Assembly (NCBI GenBank): GCA_024234265.1
Contig: JACKOM010000016.1
Coordinates: 1-48,033, forward strand
Direction of reading: 5' to 3'
Length of the DNA stretch: 48,033 nt
Origin: Oceanospirillaceae bacterium
Lineage (GTDB): Bacteria; Pseudomonadota; Gammaproteobacteria; Pseudomonadales; Oceanobacteraceae
Shown here: positions 32,405 to 42,600 of the stretch, piece after piece
Layout: every line of letters begins with the position of its first letter
How positions within the stretch are numbered: position 1 is the stretch's first letter
Notes under the pieces: model-generated
Database searches by the model: none
What the model was told of the DNA's origin: nothing
What the model saw: the letters and a program-made list of their open reading frames with translations, nothing else
Made by a program: the position numbers and the translations under genes

Positions 32405-33566
32405 AAAAAACTGGCTGGCGGTGTTTTCCCGGGTGGGCGCGATTGTTTTTAAAGAGTTAAAACAATTATCCCGCGACCGCATGACCTTTGGCATGATAGT
32501 CATGATACCTATGATGCAATTGTTGTTATTCGGTTATGCAATCAATACCGACGTGCGCCATTTACCCGTGGGCTTAATTAATTTAAGCCAGAGCAGCCAG
32601 AGCCGTGATCTGGTGGCCGCACTGGAGGCCAGTGGTGCGGTGCGTTTTAAACAGGTATATGCCTCAAAAGCTGAGGCGGAAAAAGCCATTACCCTCGGGG
32701 AAAGTAAGGCCGTGTTATATATTCCGGCGGATTTCCCCCAGCGTTTATTCAGCCATCCGAATTACCCCGGTAATAATAACAGGGCTGCCTGGAGCCACAG
32801 TGATCCCCAGCAGCCGATTGCCCAGTGGATGGTGGATGGCTCCGATACTATGGTCGCGGCCAGCATCAAGGCGTTACGTAATTTTCCGCTGGCAGAAATA
32901 ACCGGCCAGGCCTATCAGGCAAACCCTGCGGTGCTGGAGGTGGTGCAATATTTTAACCCTGAACAGCGTAGTGCGGTGAACGTGGTGCCAGGGTTACTGG
33001 CAATCATTTTAACCATGACCATGATTATGTTTACTGCCGCGGCGATCGTGCGTGAGCGCGAGCAGGGCAATATGGAATTTTTAATCAACACACCGGTACA
33101 GCCCATGGAGCTGATGTTTGGCAAAATTGTACCCTATGTGCTGGTGGGGTTAATTCAGGTCAGCATAATTCTTGGCATAGGCCATGTGATTTTTCATGTG
33201 CCAGTACGCGGGGGATTATTGACGTTATTTGCCGCAGCGCTGTTATTTATTTTTGCCAGCCTGACGGTGGGTATGGTGATTTCTACCTTAGTTAAAACCC
33301 AGTTGCAGGCCATGCAAATGACGGTTTTTATTTTAATGCCGTCAATACTGCTGTCGGGTTTTATGTTTCCCTACGAGGCTATGCCAGCACCTGCGCAATA
33401 TATTGCTGAGGTATTACCTGCCACGCATTTCATGCGTTTGGTGCGTGGCATTGTGTTACGTGATGCCAGTTTAACCGGCCAGACTTTCGATATGGTCTGG
33501 CTGCTGGTTTTCACCTTGCTGGGCTTAATGTTTGCTTCCTTGCGCTTTAAAAAACGCTTGGACTGA
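32394..33566 (+). CDS. ABC-2 type transporter permease
   Basis: A 390-residue permease of the YbhS/YhhJ type. The start is ATG 32394, with GGAGG upstream and an 11-base overlap with the ATPase gene. The N-terminal helix (MTFGMIVMIPMMQLLLFGYAI) is followed by a ~140-residue periplasmic domain (VRHLPVGLINLSQSSQSR onward), then five helices. Conserved REREQGNMEFLINTPVQPMELMFGKIVPY is the coupling region. Only one permease gene is present, whereas E. coli has two (ybhS, ybhR), so the pore would be a homodimer. Confidence 0.94.
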   Translation: MWVRKNWLAVFSRVGAIVFKELKQLSRDRMTFGMIVMIPMMQLLLFGYAINTDVRHLPVGLINLSQSSQSRDLVAALEASGAVRFKQVYASKAEAEKAITLGESKAVLYIPADFPQRLFSHPNYPGNNNRAAWSHSDPQQPIAQWMVDGSDTMVAASIKALRNFPLAEITGQAYQANPAVLEVVQYFNPEQRSAVNVVPGLLAIILTMTMIMFTAAAIVREREQGNMEFLINTPVQPMELMFGKIVPYVLVGLIQVSIILGIGHVIFHVPVRGGLLTLFAAALLFIFASLTVGMVISTLVKTQLQAMQMTVFILMPSILLSGFMFPYEAMPAPAQYIAEVLPATHFMRLVRGIVLRDASLTGQTFDMVWLLVFTLLGLMFASLRFKKRLD

Positions 33567-33647
33567 ACAGTTTCTGCCAATTTCGCGTGCGGCGTATTAA
33601 CGTAAGTAAATTACTTTATTAAAACTCACACAGTGCCTGATGCAAAT

Positions 33648-33683
33648 AAAAAAACCTGTGGGTTTTCGCCCACAGGTTTTTTT
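33648..33683. terminator. Strong bidirectional terminator
   Basis: AAAAAAACCTGTGGG (33648-33662) - TTTTCG - CCCACAGGTTTTTTT (33669-33683) is a perfect 15-bp stem with a T run on both strands. It ends both the efflux operon and the convergent phoD gene. Confidence 0.96.
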
Positions 33684-33700
33684 ATAACGCAGGTTTTTAC

Positions 33701-35896
33701 TTAAGACGCAAAATCCGCTTCATCTTTGTTGATCAGGTATGTGTGGCTGTACTGACTGATGGTGTCGAGTACGGTTTGTTTCTGATCATAGAGGGAGCTG
33801 GTGACATATTTAACGCCGTCCAGTTCGGTGGGCAGGTTGAGGAATTCAACCTTAAATTGCGCAGCACCTGCGGTAGCAATGGCAATGCCGTGCTCACGGG
33901 TTTTTGCTGTGCGTACCACGGGGTTGTTAGCGGCATCACGGCTGGAGTTCTGAATCAGCAGATCGTAATAACTGCTTAACGCTGCAACGGATTGCTGTTG
34001 TTCTGCGCTCATACCTGCACTGCTTAACAGGCTGGTTAAACCATCATCCAGATAAGAACCAAAAGTGCCGGAGCTGATGGAACTGGTGGTTAAATCAAAT
34101 ACGCCGTCGGCCAGTTTGGAAGCGTAATGGCTGTGAATATCACCGGCGATGGTGACCACGTTACCTTTTTGCGCAAAGGTGCTGATTAAGGTTTGTTTTG
34201 CCAGTGGCAGGCCATCCCAGTGATCCACGTTCAGATAAAAACGCTGGTTAAACGGGCTGGGTACGCTGCTGTCGAGCATGGCATCAAGCTGGCCATAGGC
34301 CGCATTAAAATCTGCCAGGGCAGGGCGGCCATAGGCCTGTGGGCGTAAATCCATCACCAGTGGGCTCATGGAAACTGAGCTGCCAAATACCTGCCAGCTG
34401 GCATCGTCGCTGACAACTGCGTTGGTTAAATAGGCAAATTGTTCTGTGTTATAGGGCATATCCGCTGGCAGAGTTTCGCTGCCACGGTAATTTTTGTAGA
34501 AGGCGTACACATCAAAAGTATCCTTCACGACAAAATAACGTGAACCTAAACTCCCGAATAAATTGGTTTTACCCATCAGGAAATACGACAGACCCTTTGG
34601 CAAACCTGTGGTATCAATCGGATCAAGGCCCATTTTGCCAACGATGATATAGGTATTGAGGAAATTCATATCAATATTGCCGGACAGGGCTTTAATCGCG
34701 AATTGCATGGAGCTGTCGCCATTTAATTCCACACACATTTCCTGCGCGCTTAAGCTGTAAGACAGCGACAGGGCGTAAAGCAGGTTGTTATACAGTGTGC
34801 TGCTCAGATTTTTTAACTGGGTGCCTGTCATATAGGGCGCCATGGCAGCTTTAAAACCCGCCTGTTGCTGTGCAGACATTTTACCGGCTGCGACTAATGT
34901 TGCTGTCACGCTGGCCACAGCGCTTTCATCCATCACAATACTGGCGGGGAAGGCTTCTTCCGGAATCAGATGATCAGGGCGCTGGCTGCGGAAATCCGCC
35001 AGGGTCAGGTTGAGGTGCTGACCAAAACGGAAATTACGGTAGATTTTACTGTTCGGGAATAATTGATCTTCGCTGATGCTCAGGCTGCCATCGCTGGCAG
35101 TGCTGTGGCTGTCGCTGGCAACACGCTCGTGGTCGATCGGCATAAATTCAAAATATGCACGCTCGGAATTACGTTTACGGGTGCTGTTGGCTTCGTCTTT
35201 TGCGCCATCCAGATAAGTTGCGTGGTTCTGCCAGCTGTCATCGGAAAATTCGTGGTCATCCCAGATGGCGATAAACGCATAGTTTTCCTGAATTTGCTGC
35301 AGCACAGTGTCGGTGCGATAGTTTTTGTACAGTTCGCGGTAATTATCCAGGCTTTGTGCGGCGTAAAAAGTTTTATCACCACTGCCGAGTTTTAATGCAC
35401 CTGCGGTATCGGTAAACGTAATATCGCGCTCGCCACCGGTGGCCTGGAAGGAGCTGTCACCCGTGGTTTCATAGATGTAATCGCCCAGGTGCACGATGAA
35501 ATCAACAGTGTCTAATTGTGCTTGCTCCAGCAGGGGCAGATACGTGTTGTAATAACGGCCGATAAAATCCTGGCAGCTGACATAGGCAAATTTTACGCTG
35601 GTATCGGCATTGCTGGCCGGTGCAGTTTTGAAACGGCCAGTGTTGCTGGTGGCAGATTTATAAATGAAGCGGTAGTAATAGGTGCTGGCGGCGTCGAGGT
35701 TGGTTACACGCACTTTCAGGGTGTGGTCATAATCGGCGCTGGCGGTGATTTCGCTGTTTACAATTACTGTCGCAAAATCTTTATCGCTGGAAACCTGCAG
35801 TTGTACTTTTACATCGCGGCCAGTGCGCAGGGCTTTGCTGTCGTTGATGCGGGTCCACAGAATAATGCTGTCGGGGCGTGGGTCACCGGACATCAC
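33701..35896 (-). CDS. phoD: PhoD-family alkaline phosphatase, signal peptide out of frame
   Basis: A 731-residue open frame encoding a PhoD-type metallophosphoesterase: SGDPRPDSIILWTRI (N-terminal Fn3-like part), YVSCQDFIGRYYN, HLGDYIYE, IWDDHEFSDDSW and TIAGDIHSHYA as the metal-site motifs. The frame is open upstream of the first start codon without any start. A normal start lies in another frame at 36014 with a good ribosome site, encoding a twin-arginine leader (see 35970-36014). As written the gene would be translated only from an internal GTG/ATG and not exported. It may be a real frameshift or a base-call error. Confidence 0.87.
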   Translation of the reverse strand: MMSGDPRPDSIILWTRINDSKALRTGRDVKVQLQVSSDKDFATVIVNSEITASADYDHTLKVRVTNLDAASTYYYRFIYKSATSNTGRFKTAPASNADTSVKFAYVSCQDFIGRYYNTYLPLLEQAQLDTVDFIVHLGDYIYETTGDSSFQATGGERDITFTDTAGALKLGSGDKTFYAAQSLDNYRELYKNYRTDTVLQQIQENYAFIAIWDDHEFSDDSWQNHATYLDGAKDEANSTRKRNSERAYFEFMPIDHERVASDSHSTASDGSLSISEDQLFPNSKIYRNFRFGQHLNLTLADFRSQRPDHLIPEEAFPASIVMDESAVASVTATLVAAGKMSAQQQAGFKAAMAPYMTGTQLKNLSSTLYNNLLYALSLSYSLSAQEMCVELNGDSSMQFAIKALSGNIDMNFLNTYIIVGKMGLDPIDTTGLPKGLSYFLMGKTNLFGSLGSRYFVVKDTFDVYAFYKNYRGSETLPADMPYNTEQFAYLTNAVVSDDASWQVFGSSVSMSPLVMDLRPQAYGRPALADFNAAYGQLDAMLDSSVPSPFNQRFYLNVDHWDGLPLAKQTLISTFAQKGNVVTIAGDIHSHYASKLADGVFDLTTSSISSGTFGSYLDDGLTSLLSSAGMSAEQQQSVAALSSYYDLLIQNSSRDAANNPVVRTAKTREHGIAIATAGAAQFKVEFLNLPTELDGVKYVTSSLYDQKQTVLDTISQYSHTYLINKDEADFAS

Positions 35897-35969
35897 CGAC
35901 TGGGCAAATACATTCTTTAAAATTTCGGTTTCTTTATCTTCTTTACAGCCACTCAGAATCGGCAGAGTG

Positions 35970-36014
35970 CTGGGCGATAACGGATTGGATAAAGTGTCTG
36001 CGGGTAAGGGCCAT
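35970..36014 (-). other. Frameshifted twin-arginine signal peptide of phoD
   Basis: With AGGAG seven bases upstream, ATG at 36014 encodes MALTRRHFIQSVIA, a typical Tat leader. This frame stops about 23 codons in. Removing one base in the three-G run at 35972-35974 (plus strand) joins it to the main frame, giving VIASTLPILSGCKEDKETE, with a lipobox-like LSGC, and then the known PhoD start. This join is the natural full-length gene, about 770 residues. Confidence 0.82.
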
Positions 36015-36171
36015 ACTGCTTCTCCTGATAGCGCGTCCCGGCGGTTGTGCGGGAATGGGCGCCATTCATATTATTTTTATGTGACAGAAGCGTGAATCTT
36101 GGCGATTTCAGAGGGGAAAACAAGCGGATTTACGGCGCTGGCCGAATTTGATAGGCGGCTGGCGCGCTATG

Positions 36172-38817
36172 TCAGTTGGGGCTGCACCAGTGTTTGAAAA
36201 CGGCCAGCAGGTGCATGCGGTCAACGGGTTTGGCGATATGCTCATCCATGCCGGCAGCCATGCATTTGTGTTTGTGCTCATCAAAGGCATGGGCACTTAA
36301 AGCGACAATAGGTGTGTGTTTGAGGTTGTGTTCCTGCTCGTAAAGGCGGATCAGGCGGCTGGCTTCATAACCATCCATGACCGGCATTTCACAGTCCATC
36401 AAAATAATGTCGAACGGCCCTTGGTTGATAAATGCATCCAGGGTTTCGTCCCCTGTCTGGGTTAATACGGTGCGGATATTCATTTTTTTCAGCAGGCCCT
36501 TAATGACCAGCTGATTCACCGCATTATCTTCTGCCACCAGTACCCGCAGGTGTTGTAAATCAGGGGTGCCGGTGTCGTTTTCCATTTCACTGCCCTGACG
36601 GGTCAGGGTATTTAAATGGCGTTTTAACTGCGCACAGGAAAACGGAATTTTCAGATCGTGGGCTGATTTATTATCCGGGGTGGTCAGCTCAGTTTCATGC
36701 AACAGCAGGGTGGATTTTAACCATTGGGTCGGGATTAAGGTTTTATGGCGGTGCAGGCTGACCACGAGGGATTTTTCCTGCACGCTGTCGGGTAATTGTT
36801 TAATGTCTTTGATGGTAAAACCCATCTGCGTCGCCTGGCCCAGTACGGCATCCCACACAGGGTAAGGGCAGGGGCTTAAATATAATGTCCAGTCGCCGGG
36901 TTTGGCAAAATGCGGGTTACGTGCCGGTAATTTTACCCAGAAAGTTGAGCCGTGGTACTGGCGGCTTTCCACGCCGATTTCCCCGCCCATTAACTGCACC
37001 AGCATCCGTGAAATGCTTAAGCCTAAACCCGTACCGCCGTATTCACGGGTGGTGGATGTATCGGCTTGCATAAAGTGCTGGAATAAATTTTCTTTGGCAT
37101 CATCGGCAATACCGATACCGGTATCGGTCACGGAAAATAACAGATGGGGTTTCTGGTAACTCACCCGCACAATAATGCTGCCGTGTTCGGTGAATTTAAA
37201 ACTGTTGCCAATCAGATTAATTAAAACCTGACGTAAACGCGTAGGGTCTGCCTCCACACTCACGGGCACATTTGCTTCGCAAAAACCCCACAGGGATATT
37301 TTTTTCGCCTGGGCGGCTGGCAAAAACATGGTGATGGTTTCATCCAGCATGGTTTGCAACTTCACTTCGATGGATTCAAGTTGCATTTTGCCCGCTTCAA
37401 GTTTGGATAAATCCAGTACGTTATTTAAAAGGCCGAGCAGGGCGCGCCCGGAGTGGTCAATGGTGTCGAGTAACTGGCTTTGTTCTTCATCCAGTTTGGT
37501 ATCACGCATAAGTTGCGCAACACCCAGAACGCCGTTCATGGGGGTGCGGATTTCGTGGCTCATCACGGTGAGCATTTCACTTTTGGCGCGGGCCAGCATT
37601 TGCGCCTGCAGGGCTTTACGCTCACTGATATTTTTTTCCTGGCGGATATGGTTAAAGCGGTCCGCAAGGGCGAGGGTTAACAGGAAGGATTCCATAAAAG
37701 AACCCAGTGCCATGGAATTTTCCGTAGCCAGGCTGTAACCAATAAAACCGAGTTTGCTCATTGCGTTGACTAACAGGCTGATTAACAACACAACCCAGGC
37801 AATTAAAAAGAATTTTGCCGGGCGGTAACCCTGTCGCCAGCTTTTTATACCGCCATACATCGCCAGCAATTGTGCGACCATGGAAAAGCCAACGCTGAAT
37901 TTTAATAAATCGCGTTGCTCTGCAAATACACTCAGTACCAACAGAATGATGTAAACCGCAGCGGTGGCCTGTAATAAACGGCGCAGATTGGGGTGCTGTT
38001 TATCCAACCCGAGGAAACTCATGGCAAACAAACACAGGAAAAACTGCGAAATACAAATCAGGGTGAGCAGGGAGTGCTCTTCCCAGAGAATATTTTCCGG
38101 CCATAAATAACGAAACGCAGTGCCGTGTAATGAGGCCTGAAATAACCCAAAAAAGCCGACAAAACATACGTAATAGAGGTAGGTTCTTTCTTTAACGCTG
38201 GCGAACACCAGAATATTAAACAGCACCATAATAATGATGGCACCGTAATAAATACCGTAGGCGGTACTGATTTTCAGTTCGTCCTGATTAAATTCAACCG
38301 GGCTTTTAATGAAGAGTGGCACCTGCAGGGAAGCGCTGGAGGTAATGCGGATAAAAATATCCAGCTGTTCCCCCGCTGCTAATGGCAGCGGTGTGGTGAA
38401 GTGCAGGCTTTGCAGGGGGCGCTGTTCATAGGGATAAACAGTGCCGAGGTGAAATTCCTGCAGCACTTTATTTTCCCGGGTGTAATACACATCGTACTCA
38501 CGGTAGGTGGGGCGGCCCGCTTCAATAATGCGTTCGATGTTGTAAGCAGAATCATTGCTGACCGCCAGCCTCAGCCAGATAGCGGCGCCTGTGTAACCCG
38601 CATTAAAACTTTCGCCTTGTACGGGCAGCCATTTACGGTTAGGTAATTGCAGAATAAAGGGCAGGGCCGCCTGGGTGCTGTCATCACGGTAATACTGCAG
38701 GGCATAAGCACTGTTAATTGCCTCTGACATGCTGAGGTCAAGGCGTGCGGGCTCATCGGCCCGGGCAAGGGCTGTTGTGCAGAGAATGATCAATACGGCA
38801 AATAAAAATCGGCACAT
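36172..38817 (-). CDS. 7TMR-DISM hybrid sensor histidine kinase
   Basis: An 881-residue hybrid kinase: signal peptide (FLFAVLIILCTTALARA), a periplasmic 7TMR-DISM extracellular domain (~25-165), seven membrane helices (~185-395), then HisKA with phospho-acceptor H421 (MSHEIRTPMNGVLG), HATPase (LINLIGNSFKFTEHG; TDTGIGIADDAKENLFQHFMQADTSTTREYGGTGLGL), and a C-terminal receiver (VLVAEDNAVNQLV) with phospho-acceptor D808 (LMDCEMPVMDGYEA). No HPt domain is attached. DISM domains often bind carbohydrates, but the ligand is unknown. No response regulator gene is adjacent. Confidence 0.95.
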   Translation of the reverse strand: MCRFLFAVLIILCTTALARADEPARLDLSMSEAINSAYALQYYRDDSTQAALPFILQLPNRKWLPVQGESFNAGYTGAAIWLRLAVSNDSAYNIERIIEAGRPTYREYDVYYTRENKVLQEFHLGTVYPYEQRPLQSLHFTTPLPLAAGEQLDIFIRITSSASLQVPLFIKSPVEFNQDELKISTAYGIYYGAIIIMVLFNILVFASVKERTYLYYVCFVGFFGLFQASLHGTAFRYLWPENILWEEHSLLTLICISQFFLCLFAMSFLGLDKQHPNLRRLLQATAAVYIILLVLSVFAEQRDLLKFSVGFSMVAQLLAMYGGIKSWRQGYRPAKFFLIAWVVLLISLLVNAMSKLGFIGYSLATENSMALGSFMESFLLTLALADRFNHIRQEKNISERKALQAQMLARAKSEMLTVMSHEIRTPMNGVLGVAQLMRDTKLDEEQSQLLDTIDHSGRALLGLLNNVLDLSKLEAGKMQLESIEVKLQTMLDETITMFLPAAQAKKISLWGFCEANVPVSVEADPTRLRQVLINLIGNSFKFTEHGSIIVRVSYQKPHLLFSVTDTGIGIADDAKENLFQHFMQADTSTTREYGGTGLGLSISRMLVQLMGGEIGVESRQYHGSTFWVKLPARNPHFAKPGDWTLYLSPCPYPVWDAVLGQATQMGFTIKDIKQLPDSVQEKSLVVSLHRHKTLIPTQWLKSTLLLHETELTTPDNKSAHDLKIPFSCAQLKRHLNTLTRQGSEMENDTGTPDLQHLRVLVAEDNAVNQLVIKGLLKKMNIRTVLTQTGDETLDAFINQGPFDIILMDCEMPVMDGYEASRLIRLYEQEHNLKHTPIVALSAHAFDEHKHKCMAAGMDEHIAKPVDRMHLLAVFKHWCSPN

Positions 38818-38904
38818 GGTATTAAGTTGTTATTTTATGGCCACTAAGCCGAGAGTATGTAATATCAGCCTAAAAGTACAATCCCTTTAGTGGGTTACGC
38901 GGAT

Positions 38905-38932
38905 AGTCAATTCCACATGATGTGGTAAACTA
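38905..38932 (+). promoter_or_regulatory. Candidate promoter with an embedded palindrome upstream of gntR
   Basis: CCACAT-G-ATGTGG (38913-38925) is a perfect inverted repeat lying just before TAAACT (possible -10) and after TAGTCA (possible -35). It could be an autoregulatory operator, but it is not a classical FadR-type GntR site. Confidence 0.35.
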
Positions 38933-38993
38933 GCCCGCTTAATTGTAACTACAACGTCAGTTTGCTTAAAAATTGTACAGGGTTTAGTCCAGC

Positions 38994-39656
38994 ATGAGCT
39001 TCAAAGCACCGGAAAGTCTGGCGGAACAAATTGCCCAGCATATTGGTGAGCAGATCATCACCGGTAAGCTGAAATCCAAAGAGCGAATTCAGGAGCTCAA
39101 GGTAGCCACCGATCTCGAGGTGAGCCGTGGTTCCGTACGTGAGGCCCTGCTGATTCTGGAAGGCCGTCACCTGATTGATATTCTGCCCCGCCGTGGCGCC
39201 ATGGTTGCGGATATGAACCGCGCCAACGTGACCGCGTTATATGAAATTTATGTCACCCTGCTGATTATGCTGGCCACTAAGGTGGCTGCCACCTGGCAGG
39301 GCAGTGAGCTTAATCCGCTGATTGAGCAATTACAGCGCATGCGCGCTATCGCCAACAGCTCCGACCCTGAAGCACCGGAGCGCGTGGTAAAAGCCGGTTT
39401 TGATTTAATGCGTGATGCTTATCCCCTGGCCAATAACCCTTACCTTGAGGGCATTCTGGAGGATTTACAGCCCGCGATTCACCGTGCGTATCACATGGCA
39501 TTGCACCTGGATACCAACGCCCTTGCGCGCAATATGGAGTTCTTTGGTCAGCTGCTCGAAGCTGTACTCAAACGTGACACCAGCAAGGTTGAAATCGCCA
39601 TCCGTAACTATGGCAATCATTTGCTGAGCATCATGCTCGCAGCCCTGAAAGACTAA
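38994..39656 (+). CDS. GntR-family transcriptional regulator
   Basis: A 220-residue FadR-subfamily regulator. It has the N-terminal winged helix (LAEQIAQHIGEQIITGKLKSKERIQELKVATDLEVSRGSVREALLILEG), followed by an FCD-like helical domain. It lies upstream of smc with 30 bases between. The same order (GntR-smc-zipA-ligA) is, from memory, typical for pseudomonads. Whether it regulates the following genes is not known. Confidence 0.94.
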   Translation: MSFKAPESLAEQIAQHIGEQIITGKLKSKERIQELKVATDLEVSRGSVREALLILEGRHLIDILPRRGAMVADMNRANVTALYEIYVTLLIMLATKVAATWQGSELNPLIEQLQRMRAIANSSDPEAPERVVKAGFDLMRDAYPLANNPYLEGILEDLQPAIHRAYHMALHLDTNALARNMEFFGQLLEAVLKRDTSKVEIAIRNYGNHLLSIMLAALKD

Positions 39657-39686
39657 CAAGAACAAAGGGGCAGGGGGAAAGCACAC

Positions 39687-42600
39687 ATGCGTCTTAAGTC
39701 CATTAAGCTGGCGGGCTTTAAGTCCTTTGTGGATCCGACCAAAATTCCGTTTCCGACTAACCTCACCTGTATCGTGGGGCCTAACGGTTGCGGTAAATCC
39801 AATACCATCGACGCCGTACGCTGGGTAATGGGGGAAAGCTCCGCCAAAAACCTGCGTGGCGACGCCATGACCGACGTTATTTTCAACGGTTCCAGCGCCC
39901 GTAAACCCGTGGGTCAGGCCAGTGTTGAGCTGGTGTTTGATAACAGCGAAGGCAAATTAAAGGGCGAATACGCCCAATACACGGAAATTTCCCTCAAACG
40001 TAAAGTCACCCGTGACGGCCAGTCAGCCTATTACATCAACGGTGTGAAATGCCGCCGCCGTGATATTACCGATTTGTTTTTAGGCACAGGTTTAGGCCCG
40101 CGCAGTTATGCGATTATCGAGCAGGGCATGATTTCGCGCCTGATCGAATCCAAACCCGAAGAATTACGGGTTTACATCGAAGAGGCTGCCGGTATTTCCA
40201 AATACAAAGAGCGCCGCAAAGAAACCGAAAGCCGTATCCGCCGCACCCATGAAAACCTTGAGCGTTTAACGGATATCCGCGAAGAACTCGACCGCCAGTT
40301 ACAACACCTGCACCGTCAGGCCCAGGCCGCGGAAAAATACAAAGCCATGAAGGTCGAAGAGCGCCAGCTTAAAGCTGAATTGCTCGCCACCCGTTGGCTG
40401 GCCATGGACCATGAAATGCAAAATGGTCACCAGAAAATTCTCGAGCAGGAAACCGCCCTCGAAGCGGCCATTGCGGGGCAGCGTGAAAACGATGCGCAAA
40501 TTGAAGAGCGCCGCATTGAATTACTCGAATTAACCGATCTGTTTGAGCAGGTGCAAACCCGCTATTACGAAGTGGGTGCGGAAATCGCCCGTTTCGAGCA
40601 AAGCATCCAGTACCAGGCGCAGCGCGCCGGGCAATTAGCCGCTGACCTCAAAGAAGTGGATGAGAGTTGCCAGGAAAGCATTCAGGCTAAAGAAGAAGAC
40701 GCCATGCGTCTCGAAGCCCTGGATGAAGATCTGATGGGCCTTGAGCCGGAAATGGAATTACTGCTCGCCGAAGAAGAAACCCTCGCCGAACAGCTCGCCC
40801 TGGCCGAAGAAAATATGCAGCAGTGGCAAAGCCGCTGGGATGCCTTCAACCAGGATTCCGCCCAGCCGCAACAGCAGGCTGAGGTTGCCAAAACCCGTAT
40901 TCAAAGTATTGAAAACAACCTGGTGCGCCTTGAACAGCGCCAGGAAAAACTGCGCCGCGAGCAGGATTCCCTCGGCAGCAGCAGTGAAGATGAAGAACAA
41001 CTCGCCATGCTGCAGGAGCAAATCGGCGAGCAGGAATTAATGCTCGAAGCCCGTCAGGCCGACGTTGAAACCGCCCAGCAAAATATCCAAAGCGCCCGTG
41101 AAAAAGAGCAGGCCCTGAATAACGCCCTCAATACCGCGCGCAGTGAATTACAAAGTTTATTAGGCCGTAAGGCTTCCCTGCAGGCTTTGCAACAGGCGGC
41201 CATGGGCGGCGATGATGACAGCGGCCACTGGATTCAGAGCCAGCAGTTACAGCATAAACCCCGTTTGGCCCAGCAATTACAGGTTGAAAGCGGTTGGGAA
41301 TACGCCGTGGAAACCGCCCTGCAGGAAAAATTACAGGCCGTGCAGGTGGATGATTTCACTGCCATTGCTGAGCGTTTGGCCCAGCTTAAAAAAGGCACAG
41401 TCACCTTATTTGATAAAAATGCTGCGGTTATTAATCCGCCGGCCCGCAGCCTTGCCCATAAGGTTTCCGGTTGCGCCCTGACCAGCGCCTGGCTGGGGCA
41501 GATTTTATGTGCCGAAGATCTCGCCGATGCATTAAGCCGCCGTGCGGAATTACAGGACGGCCAGTCCCTGATGACCCGCGATGGTATCTGGCTTGGCAAA
41601 CACTGGATGCAGGTGCAAAAAAGCTCCGACGGGCAAAGTGGTGTGTTAGCCCGCCAGCAGGAACTCGAAACCCTGCTCGCCCGTGAAGATGATCTCGACG
41701 CCCAGGTGGATGAACTCGAGGCCGACCTCGATGCGGCGCGCCTGCGTTTGCACACCCTTGAGCAGCAAAAAGATAACGCCCAGCGTGAAGTGGCCCACCA
41801 AAATCAACAGGTGGCCGAAGCCCGCGCCCGGGTGCAAACCATGGAAGCGCGTCTGCAGCAGGTGCTGGCCCGCCGTGCGCAATTAAACGCTGAGCAAAGC
41901 GAACTGCGTGATGAACAGGCCTTAATGCAGGAGCAACTCGCAGAATCACGCCTTGAATGGCAACAGGCGTTATCTGCCATGGAGCAGGATGCCGGCGCCC
42001 GTGAAAATTTATTAGGCCAGCGCGATAACCTGCGCACTGAGCTGGATAACGCCCGTCAGCGCAGCCGTCAGCAAAAAGACCATGCCCACCAGCATCAGCT
42101 GAAATTACAGACCCTTAATCACCAGAAACAGAGTCTGCTGCAAGCCGTCAGCCGCCATGAGCAGCAATTACAGCGTCTGCAACAGCGCCGTGAGCAATTA
42201 CTTGCGCAGCAGAACGAAGGTGATGCGCCGGTGGAAGAAATGCGCGCCCAGTTGGAAGAAATGCTCGCTAACCGCCTCGATATCGAAGCGCAGATGCAAG
42301 CTGCACGGCGCAATAAAGAAAGTGTTGAAACTGCCTTGCGTGAATTTGAACAGGGCCGCCAGAAAGCCGAGCAACAGGCCGCGGGTATCCGCAGCAAACT
42401 CGAACAAATGCGCATGGATTACCAAACCATTTCCACGCGCCGGGTTTCCATTGAAGAACAACTCGCCGAACAGGAAATTGTGCTGCAGGAAATTATCAGC
42501 CAATTACCCGAGCAGCCTGATTTATTAAAACTGCAGGACGACCTTGAACAGGTGCAGCAGCGCATCAGTCGTTTAGGGGCGATTAACCTCGCTGCCATCG

